Below, in pieces: positions 8,121-17,883 of a stretch of 64,000 nt of DNA (position 1 is the first letter of the stretch; each line of letters starts with the position of its first letter). The position numbers were made by a program, and so were the translations under genes. Below the pieces are notes generated by a model that had not been told where the DNA came from, searched no databases, and saw only the letters and a program-made list of their open reading frames with translations. The DNA is from Beggiatoa leptomitoformis (GTDB lineage: Bacteria; Pseudomonadota; Gammaproteobacteria; Beggiatoales; Beggiatoaceae). The DNA lies in contig NZ_CP012373.2 in the NCBI RefSeq assembly GCF_001305575.3, forward strand, positions 124,001 through 188,000, read 5' to 3'.

Positions 8121-9026
8121 ATGCGCGTAAAAGACAAATACATCAACCCCTTTACCGATTTTGGGTTTAAAAAGTTGTTTGGGAGTGAGCCAAATAAGGA
8201 CTTGCTTGTCGATTTTCTTAATGAGCTATTGCAGAAAAAGACAGGACAAATTATTGACTTGACTTATCTTCCTCCTGAACAACTTGGACGACACATCGAT
8301 AATCGTAAAGCAATTTTTGATATTTATTGCGAAAACGAATACGGGGAAAGGTTTATCGTTGAATTACAAAAAGCGAAACAAAACTATTTCAAAGACCGTA
8401 GTATTTATTACTCTACGTTTCCAATTCAACAACAAGCTGAGAAGGGTCAATGGGACTTTAAATTAAATGCAATTTATACCGTTGGCATTTTAGATTTTGT
8501 GTTTGATGAGGATAAAGAAGACCAAGACGTTTTTCATCATGAAGTTAAATTGATAGACCAAAGTACCAAAAGAGTCTTTTATGACAAATTGACTTATATC
8601 TATTTAGAAATGCCTAAATTCACCAAAACTGAAAATGAATTAGAAACGCATTTTGACAAATGGCTGTATATTTTACGGAATTTAGAAAACCTGACCAACC
8701 GCCCGAAAAAACTGCAAGAGAAGATATTCGGCAAGCTGTTTGAACAAGCAGAAATCGCAAATTATACCGACCAAGAATATGCAGAGTATGAGGAAAGTTT
8801 AAAAGTCTATCGGGATTTAAAAAATGTGATTGATACGGCTTTTGATGAGGGTAAAGCTGAAGGATTAGCTGAAGGTAAGGCGGTGGGATTAGCTGAGGGA
8901 ATAGAAAAAAGTAAAGATGCAGCGATTCGTTTAACTGCATTGCAGTTGAAACAGGAAGGTATTCCTCATGAGACTATTGCGAAAGTAACTGGCTTAACCA
9001 TCAAAATAATCAATGAATTATCTTGA
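8121..9026 (+). CDS. Rpn-family PD-(D/E)XK nuclease, copy 1
   Basis: 301 residues from the ATG at 8121, matching the start of the second copy. Family: Rpn/transposase-like PD-(D/E)XK nucleases (TIGR01784 type), linked in E. coli to RecA-independent recombination and DNA cleavage. Seen: N-terminal NPFTDFGFKKLFGSE, then the catalytic core with FDIYC (Asp) and FIVELQKAK (Glu-x-Gln), then a helical region and a C-terminal run of AEGLAEGK-type heptads, followed by a short helix-turn-helix-like end (IAKVTGLTIKIINELS). The neighbour at 9120 is identical over about the first 245 residues. Such genes multiply in Beggiatoa-like genomes. Confidence 0.9.
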   Translation: MRVKDKYINPFTDFGFKKLFGSEPNKDLLVDFLNELLQKKTGQIIDLTYLPPEQLGRHIDNRKAIFDIYCENEYGERFIVELQKAKQNYFKDRSIYYSTFPIQQQAEKGQWDFKLNAIYTVGILDFVFDEDKEDQDVFHHEVKLIDQSTKRVFYDKLTYIYLEMPKFTKTENELETHFDKWLYILRNLENLTNRPKKLQEKIFGKLFEQAEIANYTDQEYAEYEESLKVYRDLKNVIDTAFDEGKAEGLAEGKAVGLAEGIEKSKDAAIRLTALQLKQEGIPHETIAKVTGLTIKIINELS

Positions 9027-9119
9027 GTGGACTCGGCAAGCGTTTTTAAGTTTAGTTTCTAGCTAAGTAACAAAAAAAGCTGCGCAGTAGATAAAATTGT
9101 TTGATATAAGAGGGATTTT

Positions 9120-10073
9120 ATGCGCGTAAAAGACAAATACATTAACCCCTTTACTGATTTTGGGTTTAAAAAGTTGTTTGGGAGTGAACCAAATAAAGAC
9201 TTGCTTGTCGATTTTCTTAATGAGCTATTGCAGAAAAAGACAGGACAAATTATTGACTTGACTTATCTTCCTCCTGAACAACTTGGACGACACATCGATA
9301 ATCGTAAAGCAATTTTTGATATTTATTGCGAAAACGAATACGGGGAAAGGTTTATCGTTGAATTACAAAAGGCGAAACAAAACTATTTTAAAGACCGTAG
9401 TATTTATTACTCTACGTTTCCGATTCAACAACAAGCTGAAAAAGGTCAATGGGATTTTAAATTAAACGCAATTTATACCGTTGGCATTTTAGATTTTGTC
9501 TTTGATGAGGATAAAGAAGACCAAGACGTTTTTCATCATGAAGTTAAATTGATAGACCAAAGTACCAAAAGAGTCTTTTATGACAAATTGACTTATATCT
9601 ATTTAGAAATGCCTAAATTCACCAAAACTGAAAATGAATTAGAAACGCATTTTGACAAATGGCTATATATTTTACGGAATTTAGAAAATTTAACCAACCG
9701 CCCGAAAAAACTGCAAGAGAAGATATTCGGCAAGCTGTTTGAACAAGCAGAAATCGCAAATTATACCGACCAAGAATATGCAGAGTATGAGGAAAGTTTA
9801 AAAGTCTATCGGGATTTAAAAAATGTGATTGATACGGCTTTTGATGAGGGTAAAGCTGAGGGATTAGCTGAAGGACTGGCTGAAGGGGTTGAAAAAGGTA
9901 AAGCTGAGGGATTGGCTGAAGGTAAGGCGGTGGGATTAGCTGAGGGAATAGAAAAAGGTAAAGATGCAGCGATTCGTTTAACCGCATTGCAACTGAAACA
10001 GGAAGGTATTCCCAACGAAATTATTGTAAAAGTAACGGGGTTAAGTATAGAAACAGTAGAGAAATTATCTTAA
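9120..10073 (+). CDS. Rpn-family PD-(D/E)XK nuclease, copy 2
   Basis: 317 residues; a tandem duplicate of the gene at 8121. Catalytic elements FDIYC and FIVELQKAK are intact. Differences: an 11-residue expansion in the AEGLAEG repeat tract near residues 245-275, and a different last segment (VKVTGLSIETVEKLS). Nucleotide differences over the first 245 codons look silent wherever I compared them. The 93-bp spacer holds no obvious terminator, so the two may be co-transcribed. A long imperfect hairpin at 10137-10210 follows. Confidence 0.9.
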   Translation: MRVKDKYINPFTDFGFKKLFGSEPNKDLLVDFLNELLQKKTGQIIDLTYLPPEQLGRHIDNRKAIFDIYCENEYGERFIVELQKAKQNYFKDRSIYYSTFPIQQQAEKGQWDFKLNAIYTVGILDFVFDEDKEDQDVFHHEVKLIDQSTKRVFYDKLTYIYLEMPKFTKTENELETHFDKWLYILRNLENLTNRPKKLQEKIFGKLFEQAEIANYTDQEYAEYEESLKVYRDLKNVIDTAFDEGKAEGLAEGLAEGVEKGKAEGLAEGKAVGLAEGIEKGKDAAIRLTALQLKQEGIPNEIIVKVTGLSIETVEKLS

Positions 10074-10136
10074 CTAGATAAGGTATAAAAACAAAGATAT
10101 TAATCTATCTCTTGTGAAAATCTGAGGTTGAGATAA

Positions 10137-10210
10137 AAAAGCAACCTTAATTGAGAATTACAAAATCTAAAAAACTTTATATTTTCTCAGGTTTTAAAGC
10201 GGTTGCTTTT
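10137..10210. terminator. Long imperfect hairpin between convergent genes
   Basis: AAAAGCAACC (10137-10146) pairs with GGTTGCTTTT (10201-10210), with a second GAGAA/TTCTC pair inside. It lies between the Rpn gene (plus) and purE (minus), and the T or A runs at both edges suit a bidirectional terminator. Confidence 0.5.
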
Positions 10211-10326
10211 CTTGTTCTGAATTTAGGTTTTTGAGGGTTACACTATCTGGTAATCCTCAATAGAAGATGGCTGTAACAATAAACAGGTTTAGTTATTGTT
10301 TTTAAAAAAAATGGATGTAATAGATT

Positions 10327-10839
10327 TTAAGAAATATCCGACGGTAACCCTTCGGTTTCTAGTTTAAGGGCTTTATCTAACACCATTTTTTCTAAGGATT
10401 TTTTATAATCGCTGACTTGTCTGCGAATTTCTGGGAATTTCACCCCTAAAATCTGCGCAGCTAATAAACCCGCATTTTTTGCGTTATTAATCGCAACGCT
10501 TGCAACGGGTACTCCCGCAGGCATTTGTACAATGGATAAGAGTGAATCTAACCCCTGTAAACTACTGGTTTTAACGGGGACACCAATAACAGGTAAAGCC
10601 GTAATGGCGGCAACCATCCCCGGTAAATGCGCCGCGCCACCTGCTCCTGCAATAATCACTTCTAGCCCGCGTTGTTCCGCTGTTTGTGCATAGTCAAACA
10701 TCCGTTGTGGGGTGCGGTGGGCAGAAACAATGGTTATTTCATAAATAATAATAAAACTATCCAAAATTTTCGCGGCATCTTGCATGACGGGTAAATCAGA
10801 ATCGCTACCCATAATAATTCCCACCAATGGTTGTCTCAT
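10327..10839 (-). CDS. purE: N5-carboxyaminoimidazole ribonucleotide mutase
   Basis: 170 residues. Converts N5-CAIR to CAIR in de novo purine synthesis. Motifs: GSDSDLPVM at the N-terminus, [10 protein letters not shown] with the catalytic His, [12 protein letters not shown], and [22 protein letters not shown], all typical of bacterial class I PurE. Length is normal. It lies 13 bases downstream of purK on the same strand, the usual pair, so they work in sequence and are co-transcribed. Confidence 0.96.
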   Translation of the reverse strand: MRQPLVGIIMGSDSDLPVMQDAAKILDSFIIIYEITIVSAHRTPQRMFDYAQTAEQRGLEVIIAGAGGAAHLPGMVAAITALPVIGVPVKTSSLQGLDSLLSIVQMPAGVPVASVAINNAKNAGLLAAQILGVKFPEIRRQVSDYKKSLEKMVLDKALKLETEGLPSDIS

Positions 10840-10852
10840 GGTGTCATCCTCC

Positions 10853-12004
10853 TTATTCCGCTTTGATTTTTAGCATGGTTTTTACTTGTTCAACTTTTTC
10901 CAATGCCGCTGTCACGCTTTCATCAACAATCGTGATATGTCCCATTTTGCGAAAGGCTTGTGTAGTATCTTTACCATATAAATGAAAAGATAATCCTTTA
11001 ATACTCAAAGCACTGCGCAATCCTTCTATAACAGGTTGTCCTTGATAACCTTCCTCACCTAACAAATTCCACATTGCCACAGGGCTTAATAAACGGCTTG
11101 AACCTAACGGCAAATCGCACACAATACGCACTAACTGTTCAAACTGACTGGTAACACTGGCTTCTATAGTGTAATGCCCTGAATTATGTGGACGTGGCGC
11201 GATTTCATTAACTAAAATTTCCTCGTTTTCAGTCAAAAACATCTCTACGCCAAAAACACCCACTCCATCTAAAGCCTCAATAGATTGCATTGCAATTTGT
11301 TTTGCGCGCTCTGCAACAGTATTGCTAACTCGAGCAGGCACAGCAACAATATCACAAATATTAGTCCGTTCATCAAACACCATTTCGACCACAGGATAAC
11401 AAGCCACTTCTCGTGTACGACTACGGGCGACCATCACGGCAATTTCTTTACTAAAAGGAATGTATTCCTCAACCATCGATGGCACAGGCAACACTTTATC
11501 AATATCGGCAAGGCTTTTAATAATCGCAACCCCTTTGCCATCATATCCACCCGTGCGGGCTTTTTGCACAAGGGGTAATGTCGCTTGTTGTAAATATTCA
11601 AGCGTTACATGATCAACTTGTTGATAACGGGGTACAGGCACACCTGCTTTTTCAAGCAATTGCTTTTGTTTAAATTTATCTTGAATAACTTCAAGAACAC
11701 GAGGCGCGGGATAAATTCGCTTACCCTCTGCATACAAGGCTTTTAGGGTTTCTGTATCTATATGCTCAATTTCATAAGTGAGTACGTCACTAACGCTTGC
11801 TAATTCGCGTAGTTTTTCGCCATCATATAAATCCCCTACAATCAATGCATCAGCAACATGTGCCGAAGGACAATTTGCTGAGCGGTCTAACACGGTGACA
11901 TAAAACCCCATGCGTTTTGCAACTTGAGCAGTCATCTTGCCCAATTGCCCGCCCCCAATAATGCCTATACGCTGTAAAGGATAAGGAAAGGTATCGCTTT
12001 TCAT
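10853..12004 (-). CDS. purK: N5-carboxyaminoimidazole ribonucleotide synthase
   Basis: 383 residues, ATP-grasp enzyme that carboxylates aminoimidazole ribonucleotide with ATP and bicarbonate. Seen: N-terminal nucleotide-binding loop [12 protein letters not shown], the ATP-grasp middle ([13 protein letters not shown]), [17 protein letters not shown], and the metal-binding [17 protein letters not shown]. Length agrees with the family. First gene of the purK-purE operon. Confidence 0.96.
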   Translation of the reverse strand: MKSDTFPYPLQRIGIIGGGQLGKMTAQVAKRMGFYVTVLDRSANCPSAHVADALIVGDLYDGEKLRELASVSDVLTYEIEHIDTETLKALYAEGKRIYPAPRVLEVIQDKFKQKQLLEKAGVPVPRYQQVDHVTLEYLQQATLPLVQKARTGGYDGKGVAIIKSLADIDKVLPVPSMVEEYIPFSKEIAVMVARSRTREVACYPVVEMVFDERTNICDIVAVPARVSNTVAERAKQIAMQSIEALDGVGVFGVEMFLTENEEILVNEIAPRPHNSGHYTIEASVTSQFEQLVRIVCDLPLGSSRLLSPVAMWNLLGEEGYQGQPVIEGLRSALSIKGLSFHLYGKDTTQAFRKMGHITIVDESVTAALEKVEQVKTMLKIKAE

Positions 12005-12225
12005 CGGCTTCCTTGAATAAAAAAATGTTAAATAATAACGAAAACAGTAGAGAAAAAGCTAGGGCGTATTGTCAATTAACCGCATCAATAAGAAAAATAC
12101 TTGATGACGATAAAGTAGTAGGGATAAGAAAAATTCCCATCTCGACTTGTTTAGCAGTACCCATTCAGGAAACATCGCAAATTCTGGTTTAGACAATTTA
12201 TGCTTGAATAAGTTAAGGGACAAAA

Positions 12226-12624
12226 ATGAAAGCTATTTTTTTACTTATTTGTTTACTCGGCAGTTTATCTGTTTTTGTCAATGCTGCCGCGCCCCTTTTA
12301 CCACCTGCGAAACGGACTGTTTCTAAAACACAAGCTTGTGTCGATACGCTAGATGTTATTCGTCGACAACATGGCGATGTGCTAAAAAAACAGCATAATG
12401 AAACCGTTAATCAAGGCATTCGCCCTTCAAAATACAGTATAACTGCCTGTATTTCTTGTCATGTTGCACCTGATGCGGCAACAGGTTTATATCCAAAAAT
12501 AAGCAGTTCACAGCATTTTTGTAATGCGTGTCATACCTATGTTGCGGTTAAAATAGCGTGTTTTTCCTGTCATCTCAGTATGCCTGCGGTAGAAGAATCC
12601 GCTGAGAATGCCGAAGACAAATAG
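12226..12624 (+). CDS. dsrJ: DsrJ-like periplasmic triheme cytochrome c
   Basis: 132 residues with a signal peptide or N-terminal anchor (residues 1-20). Three CxxCH haem sites at residues 75-79, 99-103 and 112-116 (CISCH, CNACH, CFSCH), and a Cys at 38 in a CVDTLDVIRRQH segment, where DsrJ proteins carry the Cys proposed as an unusual haem ligand. TVNQGIR and FCNACHTYVAVKIACFSCH match DsrJ spacing closely. DsrJ is the periplasmic cytochrome of the DsrMKJOP complex that links sulfite reductase to the membrane in sulfur oxidisers. Unusually, no other dsr gene is nearby: purK lies upstream and metH downstream. A terminator follows at once. Confidence 0.85.
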   Translation: MKAIFLLICLLGSLSVFVNAAAPLLPPAKRTVSKTQACVDTLDVIRRQHGDVLKKQHNETVNQGIRPSKYSITACISCHVAPDAATGLYPKISSSQHFCNACHTYVAVKIACFSCHLSMPAVEESAENAEDK

Positions 12625-12626
12625 AA

Positions 12627-12661
12627 AAGACCTAACAGATTTTCAAAACCTGTCAGGTCTT
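12627..12661 (+). terminator. Terminator after dsrJ
   Basis: Twelve-base arms AAGACCTAACAG and CTGTCAGGTCTT (one mismatch) around an 11-base A/T-rich loop. The T run after it is short. The hairpin also faces the end of metH, so it may serve both genes. Confidence 0.6.
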
Positions 12662-12689
12662 AATACATCACAATAGCGTATTTTTTACC

Positions 12690-15600
12690 CTATTGTCGCT
12701 CATATCCTAAATTTGGCGACAACCATTTTTCCGCAACTTCTATGCTCATCCCTTTACGCTTTGCATAATCAATCACTTGGTCACGTTCAATTTTACCTAC
12801 GCCAAAATAGCGCGCATCAGGATGCGAAAAATACCAACCTGATACCGCTGCTGTAGGAAACATGGCAAAACTTTCGGTGATTTGTAAGCCAATATTATCC
12901 GTAGGTTGCAACAAATCCCATAATGTTGCTTTTTCCGTGTGGTCAGGACAAGCAGGATAACCGGGGGCAGGGCGAATACCTTGATAATTTTCTTTTATCA
13001 ACTCAGCATTACTAAAGTTTTCTGTTGGTGCATATCCCCAGAAAATTTTGCGCACTTGTTCATGCAAATGTTCGGCAAAGGCTTCCGCTAAACGGTCAGC
13101 AAGGGCTTTTAAAAGAATACTGTTGTAATCATCGTGCGCTGCTTCAAAACGTTTCGTGTGTTCATCAATGCCTATGCCTGCGGTGACAGCAAACGCACCT
13201 ATATAATCCGACAAGCCCGTTGTTTTTGGCGCGACATAATCGCTCAAACACAAATTCGGACGGTCGGCTGTTTTTGCCATTTGTTGCCGTAAATGATGTA
13301 AAACTGTTTTTACTTCAGTTCGTTGTTCATCAGCATATAGCTCTATATCATCCTCATTCACACTATTAGCAGGGAAAAAACCTAACACTGCACTGGCAGA
13401 TAACCATTTTTCAGCAATCAATTGGTCAAGCATCACTTGTGCATCAGCATAAAGTTTACGCGCTTCGTCACCTACAACCGCATCATCAAAAATGGTGGGA
13501 TAATGCCCTGCTAATTCCCAAGCACGAAAAAAGGGTGTCCAATCAATGCGTTCACGTAAAGTTGCTAACGGATAATTTTCAAATACCCGCACGCCTAAAA
13601 AGCTAGGTTTTGGCGGTTGATAATTCGCCCAATCACCTTGCCATTTATTGGCTCGCGCAGCAGATAAACTGGATTTTTGCCGTTGATTTTGTTGATTAGC
13701 GCGATTTTCTCGAATTGTCGCGTATTCTGTCCGTATCGTATTGGCATAATGGGTTTTTAAATCGGGTGAAAGCAAACTTTGTGCAACCCCTACCGCCCGC
13801 GATGCATCAGGGACATAAACCACAGGATGTGAATAAGCGGGTTCAATTTTAACCGCTGTATGCACTTTAGAAGTGGTTGCGCCACCAATTAATAAAGGTA
13901 ATTCAAACCCTTGACGTTGCATTTCTTTTGCAACATGCACCATTTCATCTAACGATGGAGTGATTAAGCCTGATAAACCGATGATGTCACACTGCTCATC
14001 ACGCGCTGTTTGCAAAATCTTTTCTGCGGAAACCATCACGCCCAAATCAACGACTTCAAAATTATTACATTGCAAGACAACGCCGACAATATTTTTGCCA
14101 ATATCATGCACATCCCCTTTTACTGTCGCCATGAGAATTTTGCCGTTATTGCCCATTTTATCGCCTGCGGCTTTTTCCGCTTCAATATAAGGCATTAAAT
14201 ACGCAACCGCTTTTTTCATGACTCGTGCCGATTTAACGACTTGTGGCAAAAACATTTTACCTTCGCCGAATAAATCACCAACAACATTCATCCCATTCAT
14301 TAAAGGTTCTTCAATAACTTGTAATGGTCGGGTGTATTGTTGGCGTGCTTCCTCAGTATCAACTTCAATAAAATCAGTAATTCCTTTGACTAAGGCATGT
14401 TCCAACCGTTTACCAACAGGCAATGTGCGCCATGTTAAATCTTGTTGATTTTCCTGAACACTGCTACCGCCTTTATATTTATCCGCGATTTCTAACAAGC
14501 GTTCAGTTGAATCAGCACGACGATTGAGTACCACATCCTCAACTCGCTCGCGCAGTTCGCTGGGTAAATCTTCATAAATGGCCAACTGCCCTGCATTGAC
14601 AATTCCCATCGATAAACCCGCTTTAATCGCATGATAGAGAAAAACGGAATGTATCGCTTCACGGACAGGATTATTGCCCCGAAACGAGAAAGAAACGTTA
14701 GAAACACCGCCAGAAATCAGGGCGTGTGGCAAGGTTGCAGTAATCACTTTCGCCGCTTCAATAAAATCTACGGCGTAATTATTATGTTCTTCAATCCCTG
14801 TGGCAACGGCGAAAATATTTGGGTCAAAAATAATGTCTTCAGCAGGAAAACCAACTACTTGTGTAAGTAGCTCATAAGAACGGGTACAAATTTCAACTTT
14901 CCGTGCAAATGTATCGGCTTGTCCGACAGCATCAAAAGCCATAACCACAACCGCAGCACCATAACGACGCACGAGTTTTGCTTGCTCGATAAACTTTGCC
15001 TCGCCCTCTTTCATGCTAATCGAGTTGACAATCCCCTTGCCTTGAATACATTTTAGGGCGGCTTCTAAAATATCCCATTTAGAAGAGTCCAACATAATGG
15101 GAACGCGGGCAATATCAGGCTCTGAGGCTAATAAATTTAAAAACTTAACCATTACCGCTTTAGAATCTAACAAGCCCTCATCCATATTGATGTCGATAAC
15201 TTGTGCACCATTTTCTACCTGTTGGCGGGCAACCTCTAATGCGGCTTCGTAATTTTCTTCTTTAATTAATCGCTTGAATTGTGCCGAGCCTGTGACGTTT
15301 GTCCGTTCGCCAACATTGACGAATAGCGAATCGGCGGTAATGTTAAACGGTTCTAGTCCTGCGAGACGGCAGGCGGGCGGAATATCAGGCACAACGCGGG
15401 GCGGGTAGCGGTGCAGCGCGTCGTAGATTGCCTTGATATGTGGGGGCGTTGTGCCACAGCACCCACCGATAATATTTAAAAAACCACTTTTTGCCCAATC
15501 TTCAATCTCTGTTGCCATGACTTCGGGCGATTCGTCATATTCACCAAATTCGTTAGGTAGCCCTGCATTTGGATGTGCAGACACATAGGTATTTGCAATT

Positions 15601-16394
15601 CTGGATAATTCTTCGACATATTGGCGTAATTGTTTCGCCCCTAATGCGCAGTTTAAGCCGATGGATATTGGCTGGACATGGCGTAATGAATTCCAAAAGG
15701 CTTCCGTGACTTGTCCTGATAATGTCCGCCCTGATGCGTCAGTAATCGTGCCTGAAATCATCACGGGTAAACGGATATTTTTCTCATCAAAATATTTTTC
15801 TACAGAGAAAATTGCTGCTTTTGCGTTTAAGGTATCAAAAACAGTTTCTATGAGTAAAATATCCGCGCCACCATTGACTAAACCATCAATTGCTTCGTAA
15901 TAATTCTCGACTAAATCATCAAAGTGGACATTACGATAGGCGGGGTCATTAACATCGGGTGAAATGGATGCCGTGCGACTGGTTGGGCCTAAAACGCCAG
16001 AGACAAAGCGCGGTTTGTCAGGGTTTTGTGCGGTTATTTCATCAGCAACGTCGCGAGCGAGTGCAGCGGCGGCGTAGTTTAGTTCGTACACCAACGCTTG
16101 CATGTCATAATCCGCCATAGAAATGCGCGTGCTATTAAAGGTATTTGTTTCAAGAATATCGGCACCCGCTTCTAAATATTGGCGATGAATTTCACGAATA
16201 ATCTGCGGTTGCGTTAGCACTAATAAATCATTATTACCTTTGACATCTGTGTGCCATGTCGCAAAGCGTGTTCCGCGATAATCGGCTTCTTGAAGTTTAT
16301 AGCGTTGAATCATCGTACCCATTGCGCCATCTAGGAATAAAAGACGTTGCTTTAAAAGGGTTTGGAAAAGCTGTGCGCGTTCTGTACTAAACAT
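12690..16394 (-). CDS. metH: Cobalamin-dependent methionine synthase
   Basis: 1234 residues, close to E. coli MetH (1227). Transfers methyl from methyltetrahydrofolate to homocysteine through B12. Modules in order: homocysteine-binding barrel ([10 protein letters not shown] near the start, GLNCALG, zinc ligands in [13 protein letters not shown] near residue 310), the folate domain ([13 protein letters not shown] onward), the B12 cap and binding domain ([19 protein letters not shown] with the Asp-x-His-x-x-Gly site that ligates cobalt), and the C-terminal SAM activation domain ([15 protein letters not shown]). I see no B12 or SAM riboswitch upstream. Monocistronic, facing dsrJ. Confidence 0.97.
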   Translation of the reverse strand: MFSTERAQLFQTLLKQRLLFLDGAMGTMIQRYKLQEADYRGTRFATWHTDVKGNNDLLVLTQPQIIREIHRQYLEAGADILETNTFNSTRISMADYDMQALVYELNYAAAALARDVADEITAQNPDKPRFVSGVLGPTSRTASISPDVNDPAYRNVHFDDLVENYYEAIDGLVNGGADILLIETVFDTLNAKAAIFSVEKYFDEKNIRLPVMISGTITDASGRTLSGQVTEAFWNSLRHVQPISIGLNCALGAKQLRQYVEELSRIANTYVSAHPNAGLPNEFGEYDESPEVMATEIEDWAKSGFLNIIGGCCGTTPPHIKAIYDALHRYPPRVVPDIPPACRLAGLEPFNITADSLFVNVGERTNVTGSAQFKRLIKEENYEAALEVARQQVENGAQVIDINMDEGLLDSKAVMVKFLNLLASEPDIARVPIMLDSSKWDILEAALKCIQGKGIVNSISMKEGEAKFIEQAKLVRRYGAAVVVMAFDAVGQADTFARKVEICTRSYELLTQVVGFPAEDIIFDPNIFAVATGIEEHNNYAVDFIEAAKVITATLPHALISGGVSNVSFSFRGNNPVREAIHSVFLYHAIKAGLSMGIVNAGQLAIYEDLPSELRERVEDVVLNRRADSTERLLEIADKYKGGSSVQENQQDLTWRTLPVGKRLEHALVKGITDFIEVDTEEARQQYTRPLQVIEEPLMNGMNVVGDLFGEGKMFLPQVVKSARVMKKAVAYLMPYIEAEKAAGDKMGNNGKILMATVKGDVHDIGKNIVGVVLQCNNFEVVDLGVMVSAEKILQTARDEQCDIIGLSGLITPSLDEMVHVAKEMQRQGFELPLLIGGATTSKVHTAVKIEPAYSHPVVYVPDASRAVGVAQSLLSPDLKTHYANTIRTEYATIRENRANQQNQRQKSSLSAARANKWQGDWANYQPPKPSFLGVRVFENYPLATLRERIDWTPFFRAWELAGHYPTIFDDAVVGDEARKLYADAQVMLDQLIAEKWLSASAVLGFFPANSVNEDDIELYADEQRTEVKTVLHHLRQQMAKTADRPNLCLSDYVAPKTTGLSDYIGAFAVTAGIGIDEHTKRFEAAHDDYNSILLKALADRLAEAFAEHLHEQVRKIFWGYAPTENFSNAELIKENYQGIRPAPGYPACPDHTEKATLWDLLQPTDNIGLQITESFAMFPTAAVSGWYFSHPDARYFGVGKIERDQVIDYAKRKGMSIEVAEKWLSPNLGYERQ

Positions 16395-16926
16395 TGTGAC
16401 AAATCTCAGTCGGCTTAAAGGAGTTATAAGGATAGGAAATTATTTGAACTTTACCTATATTCATTTTTATTAGTTATTGAATTTAAAAATAAATTCTATT
16501 TTTATTTATCTTATGAAGTAAGTTAGGGTTCAAATCGTGGGTGTCATTATACAAAGTATTAAGCGGCTTAATAGAAAAGAGAAAACAACTATTATTAGGA
16601 TGGTATGACTGGAAACTGACCTATTTTAACCTGAGTTCGGGATAAGAAATTCTCGTTCCCACGCTGGAGCATGGGAACGAGATAAACCAATTAAATTTAT
16701 TAATTTTTCCCTATTTCTTATCCCGAACTCAGGTTATTTTAAGGGGGTTCTTCATATATCTGTTATTGTCTTTTCTTTTGTATCTTCTGCTATATCTATT
16801 GTCAATATAAACAGTTCTCAAAATGAGGGGGAAAGCCTAATTTAAGCGTTTACTTAGAGCGTGTCATCAAATAGTAAAAAGTGTTATATTATAAATATAT
16901 ACCCAGATATCGCCAAGGATAAAACA
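16395..16926. other. Intergenic region upstream of metH and IS
   Basis: About 530 bases without a gene. It holds the metH upstream region (no recognisable riboswitch), the palindromic element at 16627-16736, a very AT-rich stretch near 16440-16520, and the left end of the insertion sequence from 16857. Confidence 0.6.
16627..16736. repeat. Nested palindromic element (MITE-like)
   Basis: Perfect 24-bp inverted termini (16627-16650 and 16713-16736) enclose a second hairpin whose 11-base arms are TCTCGTTCCCA and TGGGAACGAGA (16651-16682). No coding sequence. The inner hairpin resembles a widespread bacterial repeat motif, and the outer one looks like the ends of a non-autonomous element. Confidence 0.65.
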
Positions 16927-17707
16927 ATGAGTCGTCGCTATGCCTTAACCGATGAACAATGGTCAAAACTAGAACCGCTACTCCCTGGACGTAAAGGACA
17001 TGTCGGGATGACGGCTAAAGATAACCGCTTGTTTATTGATGCTGTTCTATTCCGTTATCGCAGTGGCATTCCTTGGCGCGACCTCCCCGAACGCTTTGGT
17101 GATTTCCGTGTCGTCCATACCCGCTTCAGTCGTTGGTCTAAAAAAGGTGTCTGGGAACGTGTTTTCAAGATACTAAGTGCCGATGCCGATAATGAATATG
17201 CCATGATAGACAGCACAATAGTTAGAGCGCATCAACATAGTAGTGGTGGTGGTGCAGATGAAGCCATTGGACGTAGCGCAGGGGGTTTAAGTACCAAGAT
17301 TAACTCCGTTGTTGACGCACTGGGCAATCCGACCCTTTTTTTTTGACTGCGGGACAGGCAAGCGACCTTGAAGGGGCTGATGCTCTTATTCCTCAGATAA
17401 AGGCAAACGCTTTATTGGCTGATAAGGCTTATGATGCTGATGAACGGGTTAGAGATGTTTTAAAACAGAAAAGCATAGAACCTGTGATTCCGTTCAGGAA
17501 AAATCGTTTAAATCCACCTGATTATGATAAAGCTCTTTATAAGGCACGTTATTTAATCGAGCATTTCTTTGGTAAATTAAAGCAATATCGTGCAATAGCT
17601 ACACGATATGATAAACGCGCTAGGAATTTCTTAAGTGGGGTTTATTTGGCTTCTACCTTGATTCTTTTGGCTTGAACCTTTAACCCTTCTTATTTGATGA
17701 CAGGCTC
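16857..17707 (+). mobile_element. IS5-family insertion sequence, IS427-like, 851 bp
   Basis: Bounded by imperfect inverted repeats: left GAGCGTGTCATCAAATA, right end reading GAGCCTGTCATCAAATA on the other strand. A TA dinucleotide at 16855-16856 and 17708-17709 looks like the target duplication. It carries one transposase in two overlapping frames. Diverged copies of both ends occur at 47040-47139 and 50090-50205. Confidence 0.85.
16927..17675 (+). CDS. IS5-family DDE transposase, made by -1 frameshift
   Basis: Starts at the ATG at 16927 (MSRRYALTDEQW); an earlier in-frame start lacks support. The first frame ends in TGA at 17345, directly after a run of nine T (17336-17344), and the second frame, one base back, continues to 17675. 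Slippage on the T run would give one protein of about 250 residues. The DDE residues lie in MIDSTIVRAH (frame 1), LLADKAYDAD and IEHFFGKLKQYR (frame 2). The arrangement is usual for IS427-group elements, so programmed frameshifting is likelier than decay, but a sequencing or true mutation cannot be excluded. Confidence 0.85.
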
Positions 17708-17750
17708 TAACCACTTGCAAAAATATTTGAAGTGGTGCTATCGGTTTTAA

Positions 17751-17835
17751 AGATTGTCTGAATTAAAGTTTTTAGTATTTCCAGCATTAAAAAGTAAAGT
17801 ATCGTTCTTTCAAAATGCAGGTAATTCTGATTCAG
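17751..17835. repeat. Degenerate copy of the dispersed inverted repeat
   Basis: AGATTGTCTGAATTAAAG at 17751 and GTAATTCTGATTCAGC near 17821 match the two arms of the perfect copy at 22409-22535 with several changes. It lies between the IS and the arsS-like gene. Confidence 0.5.
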
Positions 17836-17883
17836 CTAAAAAATGGCTTGTTATCTACGCAACTCTGTAAAAGGTTTTATTTT

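Noticed and set aside
12025-12192. 55-codon reading frame between purK and dsrJ
   Set aside because: No ribosome site and no recognisable protein character; likely chance in an AT-rich spacer.
16395-16560. Possible B12 or SAM riboswitch before metH
   Set aside because: No B12-box-like or SAM-I core was found in the minus-strand leader.
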